Positions 40,145 to 48,560 of a stretch of 64,000 nucleotides of DNA are shown here, piece after piece (the first letter of the stretch is position 1; every line of letters begins with the position of its first letter). Both the position numbers and the translations under genes were made by a program. Origin of the DNA: Leptospira sp. (lineage in GTDB: Bacteria; Spirochaetota; Leptospiria; Leptospirales; Leptospiraceae); contig JAACWH010000019.1 in NCBI GenBank assembly GCA_009991425.1, forward strand, positions 185,117 through 249,116, given 5' to 3'. The notes under the pieces were generated by a model. The model was not told the DNA's origin. It saw nothing but the letters and a program-made list of their open reading frames with translations, and searched no databases.

Positions 40145-40681
40145 TTAAGCTGAAATTCGAGCGGTAGCTAGAATTTTCTCAATTTCTGGATGCATGAACT
40201 TAGGAAAATGGAATCCTAATTTGTGAACCAAAGATTTCCAATCTTCTTTAGTAATCCTTCCTCTGCAACTTTCAGCGCCGCATCGACAGTTGAAGTTTTG
40301 ATCGACATTTACAATGAAATTACCATAGTCAATCGTTAGTTCTTCACCCTTGTAAATGATACGATTCGCAATAATGTTATCATTTTCATCATAGATCATG
40401 TTTGGTTCGCAGGAATGATTCATGTAATTGGAATGATTTCTTGCATTTTCATGCGCAAAAGTTCCGATGATCTTTCCAAAATCAATATCGTATCCATACT
40501 TTAAGAAGTGTTCTCTATCTTCTGATGGCAAAGAATCTAGTTCTTCAAGTGTTAATGTCTGCCAGCCGAACTTCTCATCTTCGATCCATTCGTCATAGCT
40601 AAAGAGCAGGGTCTGAGGTGGGATATCTACAGAAGCAAAAAGTCCAAAATCTCCATGCTCATTTGTTCGTTTCTCAATCAT
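40145..40681 (-). CDS. SET-domain protein
   Basis: 178 residues, nearly all SET domain. GDFGLFASVDIPPQTLLF (10-27) is the first SET strand region. NHSCEPN (88-94) and GEELTIDYG (112-120) are the SAM- and lysine-channel motifs. A post-SET cysteine set follows: Cys132, Cys134 and Cys139 (CRCGAESC), which with the Cys of NHSC can bind zinc. It should be a protein lysine methyltransferase. SET proteins are mostly eukaryotic but also occur in some bacteria; the target here is unknown. It stands alone between a cyclase and a symporter. Confidence 0.85.
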   Translation of the reverse strand: MIEKRTNEHGDFGLFASVDIPPQTLLFSYDEWIEDEKFGWQTLTLEELDSLPSEDREHFLKYGYDIDFGKIIGTFAHENARNHSNYMNHSCEPNMIYDENDNIIANRIIYKGEELTIDYGNFIVNVDQNFNCRCGAESCRGRITKEDWKSLVHKLGFHFPKFMHPEIEKILATARISA

Positions 40682-40834
40682 GGGAAAAATTCTCTCAACA
40701 ATTAGATTTCCCTGATATTTTCAGTTGGTCTGAAACCAGTAGATTGTTATTACTCAGCGAACTAGTGTGTAAAAAATCAAGTCAAAATTAAATATTTCTT
40801 GCGAAATAATTTCAAATCCGAAAAAATTTTACGC

Positions 40835-42430
40835 ATGCAATTAGGTCAGCTCAATTGGTTCGATTATTCAATTTTAGCATTGTTCGTCGGTTATATGGTA
40901 TTAGTTGGAATCCTTCTGAAGAAGAAGATGAAGGGTTCGGGAGACTTTTTACTTGCTGGTAGAAAGATTCCAGGTTGGGTAACGGGCATAGCTTTTATTT
41001 CTGCAAATATTTCGGCATTGGAACTTATCGGAATGAGCGCATCTGGTGCGGAATACGGTTTTCTTACCTTCCATTTTTACTATTTAGGTGCTATTCCGGG
41101 AATGATTTTTCTGGGAATTTTCATGATGCCATTTTACTATTCAAGTAAGATACGATCTGTTCCTGAATATTTAAAATATCGATTCGATCGTAAGGCACAT
41201 TTTTTCAATAGCCTTACAACCTTGCTAGGAATGGCTTTAGGTTCTGGAATATATTTGTATTCCATGTCATTGATCTTTGAGGTTATGCTTGGTTGGGATC
41301 AGACATTTTCGATTTTCTTTACTGCTGGAGTTGTTCTCGTCTACACATATTTTGGTGGACTAAGCTCTAGTATTTATACTGAAGTTTTACAATTCTTTCT
41401 TACAGTCTTGGGGCTTTCTCCTTTGGTTTTTATTGGATTGTATTCCTTAGGTGGTTGGGACGGCCTCATGGAAAAAGTTCCTGAGACTCATAAGCATATG
41501 TGGGTTGGGCTCAGTGGAGGTAACAATGCTCTAGGTTGGGATGCTATTTCAGTTATCTTTGGACTGGGATTTGTCTTGTCCTTTTCCTATTGGACTTGTG
41601 GGTTTGCAGAAGTGCAACGTGCTATGGCAGCCAAGGACTACCACTCAGCAAGAATGACTCCCTTGATTGGTGCTGTATTTAAAATTTTACTACCTTTCCT
41701 AACTATCATTCCAGGTTTAATTGCCCTAACAAAATTTTCGGATCAAATGGGAACAGAATACAATAAGTCCCTTTTGATTCTTATTAAAGAGTTCTATCCG
41801 CACGGTATGCTAGGCTTGGGTGTGACAGCTATGGTTGCTGCCTTCATGGCCGGTATGTCCAGTTCAATTACAGCATTAAATACAATTTTCACTTATGACT
41901 TTTACCAGACCTATATAAGACCAAATCGTCCCGACGAAGAGTATTTGAAGGTTGGAAAATTGTGTACAATGGGTTCGGTTCTTTTTGCCATTCTTGGTTC
42001 CTTCATTGCTATGCGTTTTGATAATGTTATGAATTATATCCAATTGCTGTTTTCCTTCTTCAATGCTCCCCTGATTGGTATCTTTCTATTAGGAATGTTC
42101 TGGGTGAGAGCATCTACTGTATCAGGCTTTTGGGGATTATTATTTGGAACTGTGGCAGGTGTGGGGCATTTTCTTTTGGTTGAATTTGGAATGCTTTTCT
42201 ATAAGACAGAAATGGTTTCGAATTTTTACGGAGCTATCTATTCGGGCTTTACCTGTATCCTTGTGATTTGGTTAGTGAGCTTATTCACTGCACCAAAACC
42301 CATAGAAGAATTAGATGGTCTACTTTATTCAACCAGAGATAAATCTCTACCCTTTTGGGATCGCAAATTGCTTCTATGGGGATCTCTCCTTATTATCGTG
42401 CTAACAGGATTTAATCTATGGCTTGCTTGA
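40835..42430 (+). CDS. Sodium:solute symporter family transporter
   Basis: About 531 residues from ATG 40835 (MQLGQLNWFDYSILAL); an in-frame TTG at 40799 would add 12 polar residues. Twelve to fourteen membrane helices. SSS-family features include GRKIPGWVTGIAFISANISALE, which I give only by position (residues about 40-60), then SVPEYLKYRFDRK and MVAAFMAGMSSSITALNT. The substrate is not clear; sugar or other solute symporters of the SGLT type are the closest in pattern. Its last 20 bp overlap the 3' end of the convergent creD gene. Confidence 0.88.
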   Translation: MQLGQLNWFDYSILALFVGYMVLVGILLKKKMKGSGDFLLAGRKIPGWVTGIAFISANISALELIGMSASGAEYGFLTFHFYYLGAIPGMIFLGIFMMPFYYSSKIRSVPEYLKYRFDRKAHFFNSLTTLLGMALGSGIYLYSMSLIFEVMLGWDQTFSIFFTAGVVLVYTYFGGLSSSIYTEVLQFFLTVLGLSPLVFIGLYSLGGWDGLMEKVPETHKHMWVGLSGGNNALGWDAISVIFGLGFVLSFSYWTCGFAEVQRAMAAKDYHSARMTPLIGAVFKILLPFLTIIPGLIALTKFSDQMGTEYNKSLLILIKEFYPHGMLGLGVTAMVAAFMAGMSSSITALNTIFTYDFYQTYIRPNRPDEEYLKVGKLCTMGSVLFAILGSFIAMRFDNVMNYIQLLFSFFNAPLIGIFLLGMFWVRASTVSGFWGLLFGTVAGVGHFLLVEFGMLFYKTEMVSNFYGAIYSGFTCILVIWLVSLFTAPKPIEELDGLLYSTRDKSLPFWDRKLLLWGSLLIIVLTGFNLWLA

Positions 42431-43742
42431 CCTCCGATTTAGACCAATCTAGCTTTCGAGTTGCATGCATCACGAAGGCAAGTAGAGCAAAGATCGCAAT
42501 GGAGCCTAATAGGAGTGCATAGTCTTGTGCACTGAGTATTACATATAAGAATCCGAATAGAATGCAAAAGTAGAAAAAGCATTGAATCCCTTTCGCCTTA
42601 CTTTTCAAAATGAATCCAGAATAATAGCCGATTAAGCTTGAGATGGCAAGACTGGAAATCATATAAGCTAAGATAAAGCCAATATGTTCGGATAGAGAAA
42701 GATTTAACACGTAAAAGATTACCATCGCTGCTCCCATGAGTAGGTATTGGATGGGGTGTAATTTCAGTGCGTTTAAAGTTTCGATCAAGAAGAACACAGT
42801 AAAGCATGACAGCAAAATTAAAATAGCATACTTTAAGGATCTTTCTATCAATCTATAGTGATCTAATGGAATAAAAAAGTTTACTCCATAATTGGAATTT
42901 AAAATATTTTTCTCAGTAAATTCATAGCTATCAAGAAGAACCTGACTGTAGTTTCTTGAAAAGTAAGATGAATTCCAAGTTGCAGAAAATCCTTGTTCAG
43001 ATATTGATCTTTCTAATGGAAGATCAGAACCAAAGAAGGAAGGATCTGCCCAATTGGACATGATTTGAGTTTTAGTGGATTTTCCAATCGGAACAAAGGC
43101 TAGAGACTGAGAGCCATTCATTTTCAATGCAAGTTCGAAATTATTTGTTCTGAAAACATTGATTTTATCGATAGTATGAATCCCTGATTGAAGAGCCTGG
43201 GAACCACTTCCAGGATGAAAAGGTAGATCTTGTTTGTTCCAGGAAATTTTTAATTCTTCCAACAAGCCTTTGTTATCTGAAGTATAAATTGACAAAAATG
43301 CTTGGTCCCAAAAAACCTTGTATGCATTTTGAATTGCCAAAACTTTACTCGCATCAGGAAATTTTCCAGACATGTCGATATCGGCTTGGTAAAGAACCGC
43401 ATCATAAATTCCTCTACTTCTAATATTTGTAATCACATTGCTATTGATAAGAAGTTCATCAGGTAGTATCAAGGCTTCCTTATCTATTGTATCTATAACA
43501 AATTTTTTGCCAGCATCATCGATGAATCTTTTCTTTTGAACTTGGTAGGGAATTACAAGGAATGGTCCAGCTATTACTTTTTGTTCCCCCCATTTCGAAC
43601 TAATTTCAAGTATAGCTTCATTGGATCTTTGTTGTCTCTCATACAAAATGGACTCAACAAAACTTAGCGGAATGAGAAAGCATAATAGCATAAAAGCTAA
43701 AATGCCCAATTTTATACCTTTAGAATTAACTATTGAAAACAT
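42411..43742 (-). CDS. creD: Inner membrane protein CreD
   Basis: 443 residues. One N-terminal membrane helix (about 9-30), a large extracytoplasmic beta-rich domain (about 32-300) and five to six C-terminal helices (about 305-430). WGEQKVIAGPFLVIPY and the FIPLDHYRLIERSLKY segment followed by helices match CreD. In enterobacteria CreD is the main output of the CreBC system and affects envelope properties. A strong ribosome site (AAAGGAGA) precedes the ATG. It follows creB and creC with a 78-bp gap that holds a direct repeat like the CreB-binding tag. Confidence 0.9.
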   Translation of the reverse strand: MFSIVNSKGIKLGILAFMLLCFLIPLSFVESILYERQQRSNEAILEISSKWGEQKVIAGPFLVIPYQVQKKRFIDDAGKKFVIDTIDKEALILPDELLINSNVITNIRSRGIYDAVLYQADIDMSGKFPDASKVLAIQNAYKVFWDQAFLSIYTSDNKGLLEELKISWNKQDLPFHPGSGSQALQSGIHTIDKINVFRTNNFELALKMNGSQSLAFVPIGKSTKTQIMSNWADPSFFGSDLPLERSISEQGFSATWNSSYFSRNYSQVLLDSYEFTEKNILNSNYGVNFFIPLDHYRLIERSLKYAILILLSCFTVFFLIETLNALKLHPIQYLLMGAAMVIFYVLNLSLSEHIGFILAYMISSLAISSLIGYYSGFILKSKAKGIQCFFYFCILFGFLYVILSAQDYALLLGSIAIFALLAFVMHATRKLDWSKSEVKQAID

Positions 43743-43803
43743 AAATTATCTCCTTTGATAGAGATAGTATTCTATAGAATTGTAGATGAATTATGTGCTG
43801 ATT

Positions 43804-43819
43804 GTGAGCATTGTGTGAG
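43804..43819 (-). promoter_or_regulatory. cre-tag-like direct repeat upstream of creD
   Basis: On the reverse strand CTCAC is followed by six bases and CTCAC again, an 11-bp period. The E. coli CreB box is TTCAC-N6-TTCAC, so each half differs at one base. It begins two bases after the creC stop and ends about 61 bp before the creD ATG. A possible -10 (TATAGA, 43776-43771) lies about 28 bp further on. Confidence 0.55.
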
Positions 43820-43820
43820 G

Positions 43821-45292
43821 CTAAGAAAAAATTACACTCGCCAAAACCCCATTTTTATAATTTTCAATTGTAATTTTTGCTTTATGGTAATTCAATACTT
43901 GTTTTACTAAAGGCAATCCAAGGCCTGAACTTTTTCTGCCAGTTCTTTTTCTTGGCAGTGAATAGAATTTATTAAAAATTTTATCAATAGCATATTCTGG
44001 GATAGCTTCTGTTTCATTGAAGATTAGTATTGTAGATGAATTTTCTTTAGCTATTGATAGTTTAATATTGATTTGCTTATTTTTATCTGTAAAATCAATT
44101 GCATTTCGCAAAAGGTTCATCAAGGCAAATTGTAAATAAAATTTATTTCCCTTAATTATAATGGCTTGTTGTGGAGCTTCATAATGAAAAGTTATTTGAT
44201 TCTTTTGGATTTCAGGATTACAAGCCTGAATAATTTCATTTAGAAGTTTATTCAAATCGATTTTATCTGTAAGTTCGAGACCTTGTGAATTTTCTAATGA
44301 AGAGAGTTCCAAGAGTCTGTCAATAATTTCTTGAATTCGTTTAGATTCAGTTTGAATATTTTCAGAAAGTTTTTGTATCTTATCTGGCTGCATGCCATCA
44401 ACAAGCAACTCTGACGAAGCGATAATAGAAGTTAGTGGGCTTCGAATCTCATGAGTGAATGTCTGGAGATAATTTTCAATGTATTTTCTCCCTTCAAGCT
44501 CCTTAATTAAATGATCCATCTCTGTTCCTAGATCTCGAATTTCAGGTATAGCTATTTTGGGAAAATTGGGATTAAGCCCCTTACGAATTTTTGAAATATA
44601 ATCAGATAATTTTCGTATGGGTCGTATTGTAAGAAATACAAGAATGAGAAATAAAAGTGAAATTAATGAGGCAATAAGTATGGACATTTGCCAAAATTTT
44701 TGTTTCGCATCTTCAATGAATAGATTTACACTACTTTTTGGCTTAATAACTGTTAGAACGCCAACAATTCTATTGTCCATTCGAATTGCAGATGAAACGA
44801 ATAAGGCTCCGCTGTCTTCTTCATTGAAGATTTTACTGGAGCGAGCTCCATATTGAGCATTTAGAGTAAGTAAGACATCATTGAATTTAGAATAATCTAA
44901 GCCCTTTCTAAATTTGTGAGAATCATAAATTACAATTCCTTTCGCATTAGTCACATAAACCTGGGTATCTACATCCGTCTTTAATAGCTTATAGATTTTA
45001 GCATTGAATTCATGGGTTTGAACATTTTTAAAAATGGGTTCCAAATTTTGATAAACAATTTGATCGAAATTTGCTATGTATGGTATCCCCTTATTATTTA
45101 AAATTTTAGATTTATCATTAATTAATTGAACTTCTATAGAAGATGCTAAAATGTGGGCGGTGTCGTTGATGGTTTCTTCCACGCTTTCTAAATAGCGAGG
45201 TCGAATCATGAGCATAGTCTTATCGATTAAATAATAGAAACCAATTCCGAGGATAAAAAAAAACCAATAATCAATCTATACCAAAGATTCAT
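43821..45292 (-). CDS. creC: Sensor histidine kinase CreC, with apparent homopolymer frameshift near its N-terminus
   Basis: Envelope sensor kinase for CreB. The uninterrupted frame from ATG 45215 has 464 residues: sensor domain (QYGARSSKIF is CreC-like), a membrane helix near 167-186, phosphoacceptor His255 in FTHEIRSP, and the ATPase domain ending in KSSGLGLPLVKQVL. It lacks the first membrane helix. ATG 45292, 8 bp after the creB stop with an AAGG site, encodes MNLWYRLIIGFF and then meets nine T residues (45263-45255). One more T would join it in frame to ILGIGFYYLIDKTMLM, restoring the helix and matching E. coli CreC spacing as I recall it. Sequencing error, pseudogene or phase variation are all possible. 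Confidence 0.85.
45255..45263 (-). repeat. Nine-base homopolymer at creC frame break
   Basis: Nine A on the forward strand (nine T in the coding sense) within the codons for the first CreC membrane helix. The tract is the only place where the two frames can join without a stop, because a TAG at 45278-45276 blocks the downstream frame further upstream. Confidence 0.85.
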
Positions 45293-45300
45293 AATATACC

Positions 45301-45975
45301 TTAAATTTCCTTTAGACCATAGCCTTGTCCACGACGAGTTTCTATTAGATCAAGATCTGGATTTATTTCTTTGATTCGAGCGCGAATATTCTTTATAACT
45401 GTATCGACTGCTCTATCAAAACTATCTTCCGGACTTGTCCAGACTGAGTCCATAATTTCTTCTCTTGTAAAAATAATTCCGGGCCTTTTCAAAAATAAGA
45501 CTAAGGTCTTATATTCATAAGGAGAGAGTGCGAGTGACTTACCTGAGAAGTAAATAATTTTCTTCCCTTCATCATGAACAAATAATTTGTCCTCTTGGGT
45601 AATCGAAGTTGCAGATCTACGCAGAATCGTTTTGATACGAGCTATGATTTCCCTAGGGCTGAAAGGTTTACTAACATAATCATCTGCTTCTAGTTCTAAA
45701 CCAAGAACTCTATCTACTTCATTGTCTCTAGCTGTTAGTAGTAAAATGGGGATCTGTGATTTCTTTCGAATACTTTTCAAAACATCGAAACCATCAATGC
45801 CAGGTAGGCCAATATCGAGAATTATCAAATCAAAGGATTCTTCCCAGGTCTTGAGACAATCTTCTCCTGAGTAAACCTGTTGAGTTAAAAATCCACTTGA
45901 TTCTAAAGCAATGCGAAGAGTCTCTTGGATGCCAGGTTCGTCTTCTACAATTAAAATCTTTTTGGAGAGATTCAT
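45301..45975 (-). CDS. creB: Response regulator CreB (OmpR family)
   Basis: 224 residues. Receiver domain 1-118 with Glu11/Asp12, phosphoacceptor Asp54 (ILDIGLPGIDG) and Lys103 (VSKPFSP). The OmpR-type winged helix follows (about 130-222), with LSPYEYKTLVLFLKRPG and a final RTRRGQGYGL-like end. Identity as CreB rests on the adjoining creC and creD. It is the first gene of the reverse-strand creB-creC-creD unit, which starts about 50 bp from the divergent YhhN gene. Confidence 0.88.
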   Translation of the reverse strand: MNLSKKILIVEDEPGIQETLRIALESSGFLTQQVYSGEDCLKTWEESFDLIILDIGLPGIDGFDVLKSIRKKSQIPILLLTARDNEVDRVLGLELEADDYVSKPFSPREIIARIKTILRRSATSITQEDKLFVHDEGKKIIYFSGKSLALSPYEYKTLVLFLKRPGIIFTREEIMDSVWTSPEDSFDRAVDTVIKNIRARIKEINPDLDLIETRRGQGYGLKEI

Positions 45976-46025
45976 TCGCCCATATTGCTGTTGTATGTAT
46001 TATTTTAAAAGCAAAAGATGGTTGA

Positions 46026-46679
46026 ATGACAGCTCTTATTTTTAATATGATGTTGGTGTTTCTCGTTTTGCTTTTAGTTGCTGAAGCAAAAAAAAATTTA
46101 ATTCTTAAGACAATTTCTAAATCTATTGCCTCTGCCTGCTTTGTCTCATTCGCTTATCTGTTGGGAATTAATTCAACATATGATATTTTAATTTTCATAG
46201 GCTTAATTTTTTCTTTAGTCGGTGATATTCTACTTATCTCTGTCAATAAGAAAGTATTTCTTTTTGGTTTGGTTTCTTTTTTAGTAGCTCATATTTTTTA
46301 TGTATTTGCCTTTCTGCCTATGTATAACTTCTCTTATATCTGGCTAGTAGCTTTATTTATTCCTCTCTTACTTTCTTTTTTATTTTATAAACGAATTAGT
46401 TATTTACTAAGTTCTTTGAAATTTCCTGTAATTATTTACTTTCTAATAATAAATGCAATGTTAATCTTAGCTCTATCTTTATTCCTACAAAATTTTAATT
46501 CACCCTCATCTAATTTGGGATATTCTGTCATTTTTGTAGGTGCATTGCTATTCTATCTTTCTGATATGGCAGTTGCCAGAGAAAGATTCATAGAGAAAAG
46601 TTTTTTCAATAAGCTCTGGGGTCTGCCTCTATATTACTTTGGGCAATTTTTAATTTCTTATAGCATTTCATTTTTTTGA
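46026..46679 (+). CDS. YhhN-family membrane protein
   Basis: 217 residues with seven to eight predicted membrane helices. The segment IGLIFSLVGDILLI and the C-terminal FVGALLFYLSDMAVARERF match the YhhN/TMEM86 family, whose animal members hydrolyse lysoplasmalogens. The bacterial function is not settled. It is divergent from creB and is followed after 38 bp by a cyclase gene. Confidence 0.82.
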   Translation: MTALIFNMMLVFLVLLLVAEAKKNLILKTISKSIASACFVSFAYLLGINSTYDILIFIGLIFSLVGDILLISVNKKVFLFGLVSFLVAHIFYVFAFLPMYNFSYIWLVALFIPLLLSFLFYKRISYLLSSLKFPVIIYFLIINAMLILALSLFLQNFNSPSSNLGYSVIFVGALLFYLSDMAVARERFIEKSFFNKLWGLPLYYFGQFLISYSISFF

Positions 46680-46717
46680 AGTCTAAATAAGTAAACGATT
46701 ATTGGGATCATAATAAC

Positions 46718-48001
46718 ATGAGTAAATCAGAAATACTATTAAATGCCAAAGAAACCAAGGGTCTTAAGATTACATATGGTTTCCGAATTTTATTATTAGT
46801 TGCTTCAGTAACTGGTCATTTATTTTCCAACCACTCCTTAGGTGAAGTTATCCGAGTTAGTATCGTTTCTGGCTTCTTTACACTAGGCTCTATATATATG
46901 TTGTATTTGATTCGAAATGGTAACAATTTAAAATTAGCTGGTTATCTGGGATTATCAGCTGATGTTTTTGTTATGTGTTTCATGCCTTACAATTGGTATC
47001 TCTCGGTTGGATTTATTGAAAATGTTCCACCTTCCTTTTTATTGAAGACATCCTTGCCAGCAATTGCAATGCCCTTGATTACTATCTCTTCTTTGGCATT
47101 TCGACCACTATATCCAATTATTTTAACTCTTGCTTTTGATTGTATTTGGATCTTTTTCATGTATTTAGTTTTGAATGATCCACGAACTATTATTACAAAG
47201 GATTTTGTTGAGAACATGTTTTCAGCTGCTATTATTCCTTCTTTTTATTTTATGTATTTAATTACCATAACGTCTGTTGGTGGAATGCTTGCCTTGCTCT
47301 GCCATTCTTACCGAAAATCGATACATGATGCTGTTGTCCTTGAGGTTCAAAATACTCAGTTAGAAAGATACTTCTCACCTGTAGTTCTAAGCCAAATCAA
47401 AGAAGTTGAATCTATTTTCCAGGCAAAGAAATCTAAAGTAGTTGTTCTCTTTTCTGATATAAGAAATTTCACAGCTATGAGCGAATCGCAATCACCGGAA
47501 GAGGTTGTAAAATTTTTGAGAGATTATCATTCAAGAATGGTGCAGGTTATTTATAAATACGGTGGAACCATAGATAAGTTTATTGGAGATGGAATTATGG
47601 TTACATTTGGTACACCAGTACCCCAAGCCGATGATTGTTTGCGAGCGGTATCCTGTGCCTTAGGAATGCGTGAGGCTCTTGTACAATTCAACATGGATTT
47701 GGAGAAAACAGATAAAGATAGTATGATTCACCAAGGAATAGGAATTCATATTGGAGATGCAATATCTGGTAATATCGGTTCTGAGAATCGATTGGAATAC
47801 ACTGTAATTGGTGATACAGTAAACCTTGCTAGTCGAATTGAATCTAAATGCAAAGAATTGGGAAGAGACATTCTTTTTTCAAATTCATTTTATAAAGAAT
47901 TAAATTTATTACAAAACAAGACAGATTTACCAAACATCCAAGAGATAGGAAATATTTCTATTCGCGGAAAGGTAGAACCTGTCACATTGTATTCAATTTA
48001 A
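46718..48001 (+). CDS. Membrane adenylate cyclase, class III
   Basis: 427 residues. Six predicted N-terminal helices (about 20-195) precede a short linker and a cyclase domain (about 235-425). Metal Asp residues are in LFSDIRNFTAM and KFIGDGIMVTF. The substrate pair is Lys (TIDKFIGD) and Thr (LEYTVIGDT), the class IIIb adenylate cyclase pattern. The membrane part has no recognised sensor name. A terminator overlaps its stop. It is one of three class III cyclases in this window, each with a different input module. Confidence 0.9.
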   Translation: MSKSEILLNAKETKGLKITYGFRILLLVASVTGHLFSNHSLGEVIRVSIVSGFFTLGSIYMLYLIRNGNNLKLAGYLGLSADVFVMCFMPYNWYLSVGFIENVPPSFLLKTSLPAIAMPLITISSLAFRPLYPIILTLAFDCIWIFFMYLVLNDPRTIITKDFVENMFSAAIIPSFYFMYLITITSVGGMLALLCHSYRKSIHDAVVLEVQNTQLERYFSPVVLSQIKEVESIFQAKKSKVVVLFSDIRNFTAMSESQSPEEVVKFLRDYHSRMVQVIYKYGGTIDKFIGDGIMVTFGTPVPQADDCLRAVSCALGMREALVQFNMDLEKTDKDSMIHQGIGIHIGDAISGNIGSENRLEYTVIGDTVNLASRIESKCKELGRDILFSNSFYKELNLLQNKTDLPNIQEIGNISIRGKVEPVTLYSI

Positions 48002-48030
48002 AAGCATCTCTTCTAAAAAATGATGCTTTT
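48000..48030 (+). terminator. Terminator after membrane adenylate cyclase
   Basis: AAAAGCATC (48000-48008) pairs with GATGCTTTT (48022-48030), a 9-bp perfect stem with a 13-base loop and a T-rich 3' arm. It starts at the cyclase stop codon. A second inverted repeat, GGATTCAA (48048-48055) with TTGAATCC (48071-48078), follows and may end the convergent peroxidase transcript. Confidence 0.65.
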
Positions 48031-48077
48031 GAACTAGATGAATGATTGGATTCAAAATGTTGGAAATTTATTGAATC

Positions 48078-48557
48078 CTAAAGTAATTTCTTGATATCTG
48101 CTTCAATTTCAGAAGGCTCAGTCATAGGAGCATATCTTTTGATTACGTTTCCATCTTTATCGACTAGGAACTTAGTAAAATTCCATTTGATATCTTTAAG
48201 TCCTAATAGACCAGGAGCTTGTTCTTTTAAATAATTATAAAGAGGATGCGCAGTCTTTCCATTCACTTCTACCTTCTTGAAGATAGGGAAGGTTATGGAA
48301 TAATTCATATCACAAAAGCTTTTGATTTCAGAATCATCTCCAGGTTCTTGCTCTCCGAACTGATTGCAGGGAAAAGCCAAAACTTCAAAACCATCTTTAT
48401 TGTATTTCTCATAGATAGCCTGTAAGCCTTTGTATTGAGGTGTGTAACCGCAACGACTTGCTGTGTTAACAATTAGTACGGCTTTGCCTTTATAATCAGA
48501 TAAGCTTTGTTCACCAGAGCTTGTAGGAACAGAAAAATCATAAATTGATGGATTCAT
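48078..48557 (-). CDS. Glutathione peroxidase-family thiol peroxidase
   Basis: 159 residues. The peroxidatic residue is Cys36 (TASRCGYTPQ), not selenocysteine; the partner residues are in FPCNQFGEQEPG and KWNFTKFLVD. Bacterial Cys forms of this family usually use thioredoxin rather than glutathione to reduce peroxides. No signal peptide, so cytoplasmic. It starts 3 bp after the DUF1501 gene's stop and is last in a three-gene reverse unit with that gene and the DUF1549/DUF1553 gene. Confidence 0.94.
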   Translation of the reverse strand: MNPSIYDFSVPTSSGEQSLSDYKGKAVLIVNTASRCGYTPQYKGLQAIYEKYNKDGFEVLAFPCNQFGEQEPGDDSEIKSFCDMNYSITFPIFKKVEVNGKTAHPLYNYLKEQAPGLLGLKDIKWNFTKFLVDKDGNVIKRYAPMTEPSEIEADIKKLL

Positions 48558-48560
48558 TTT

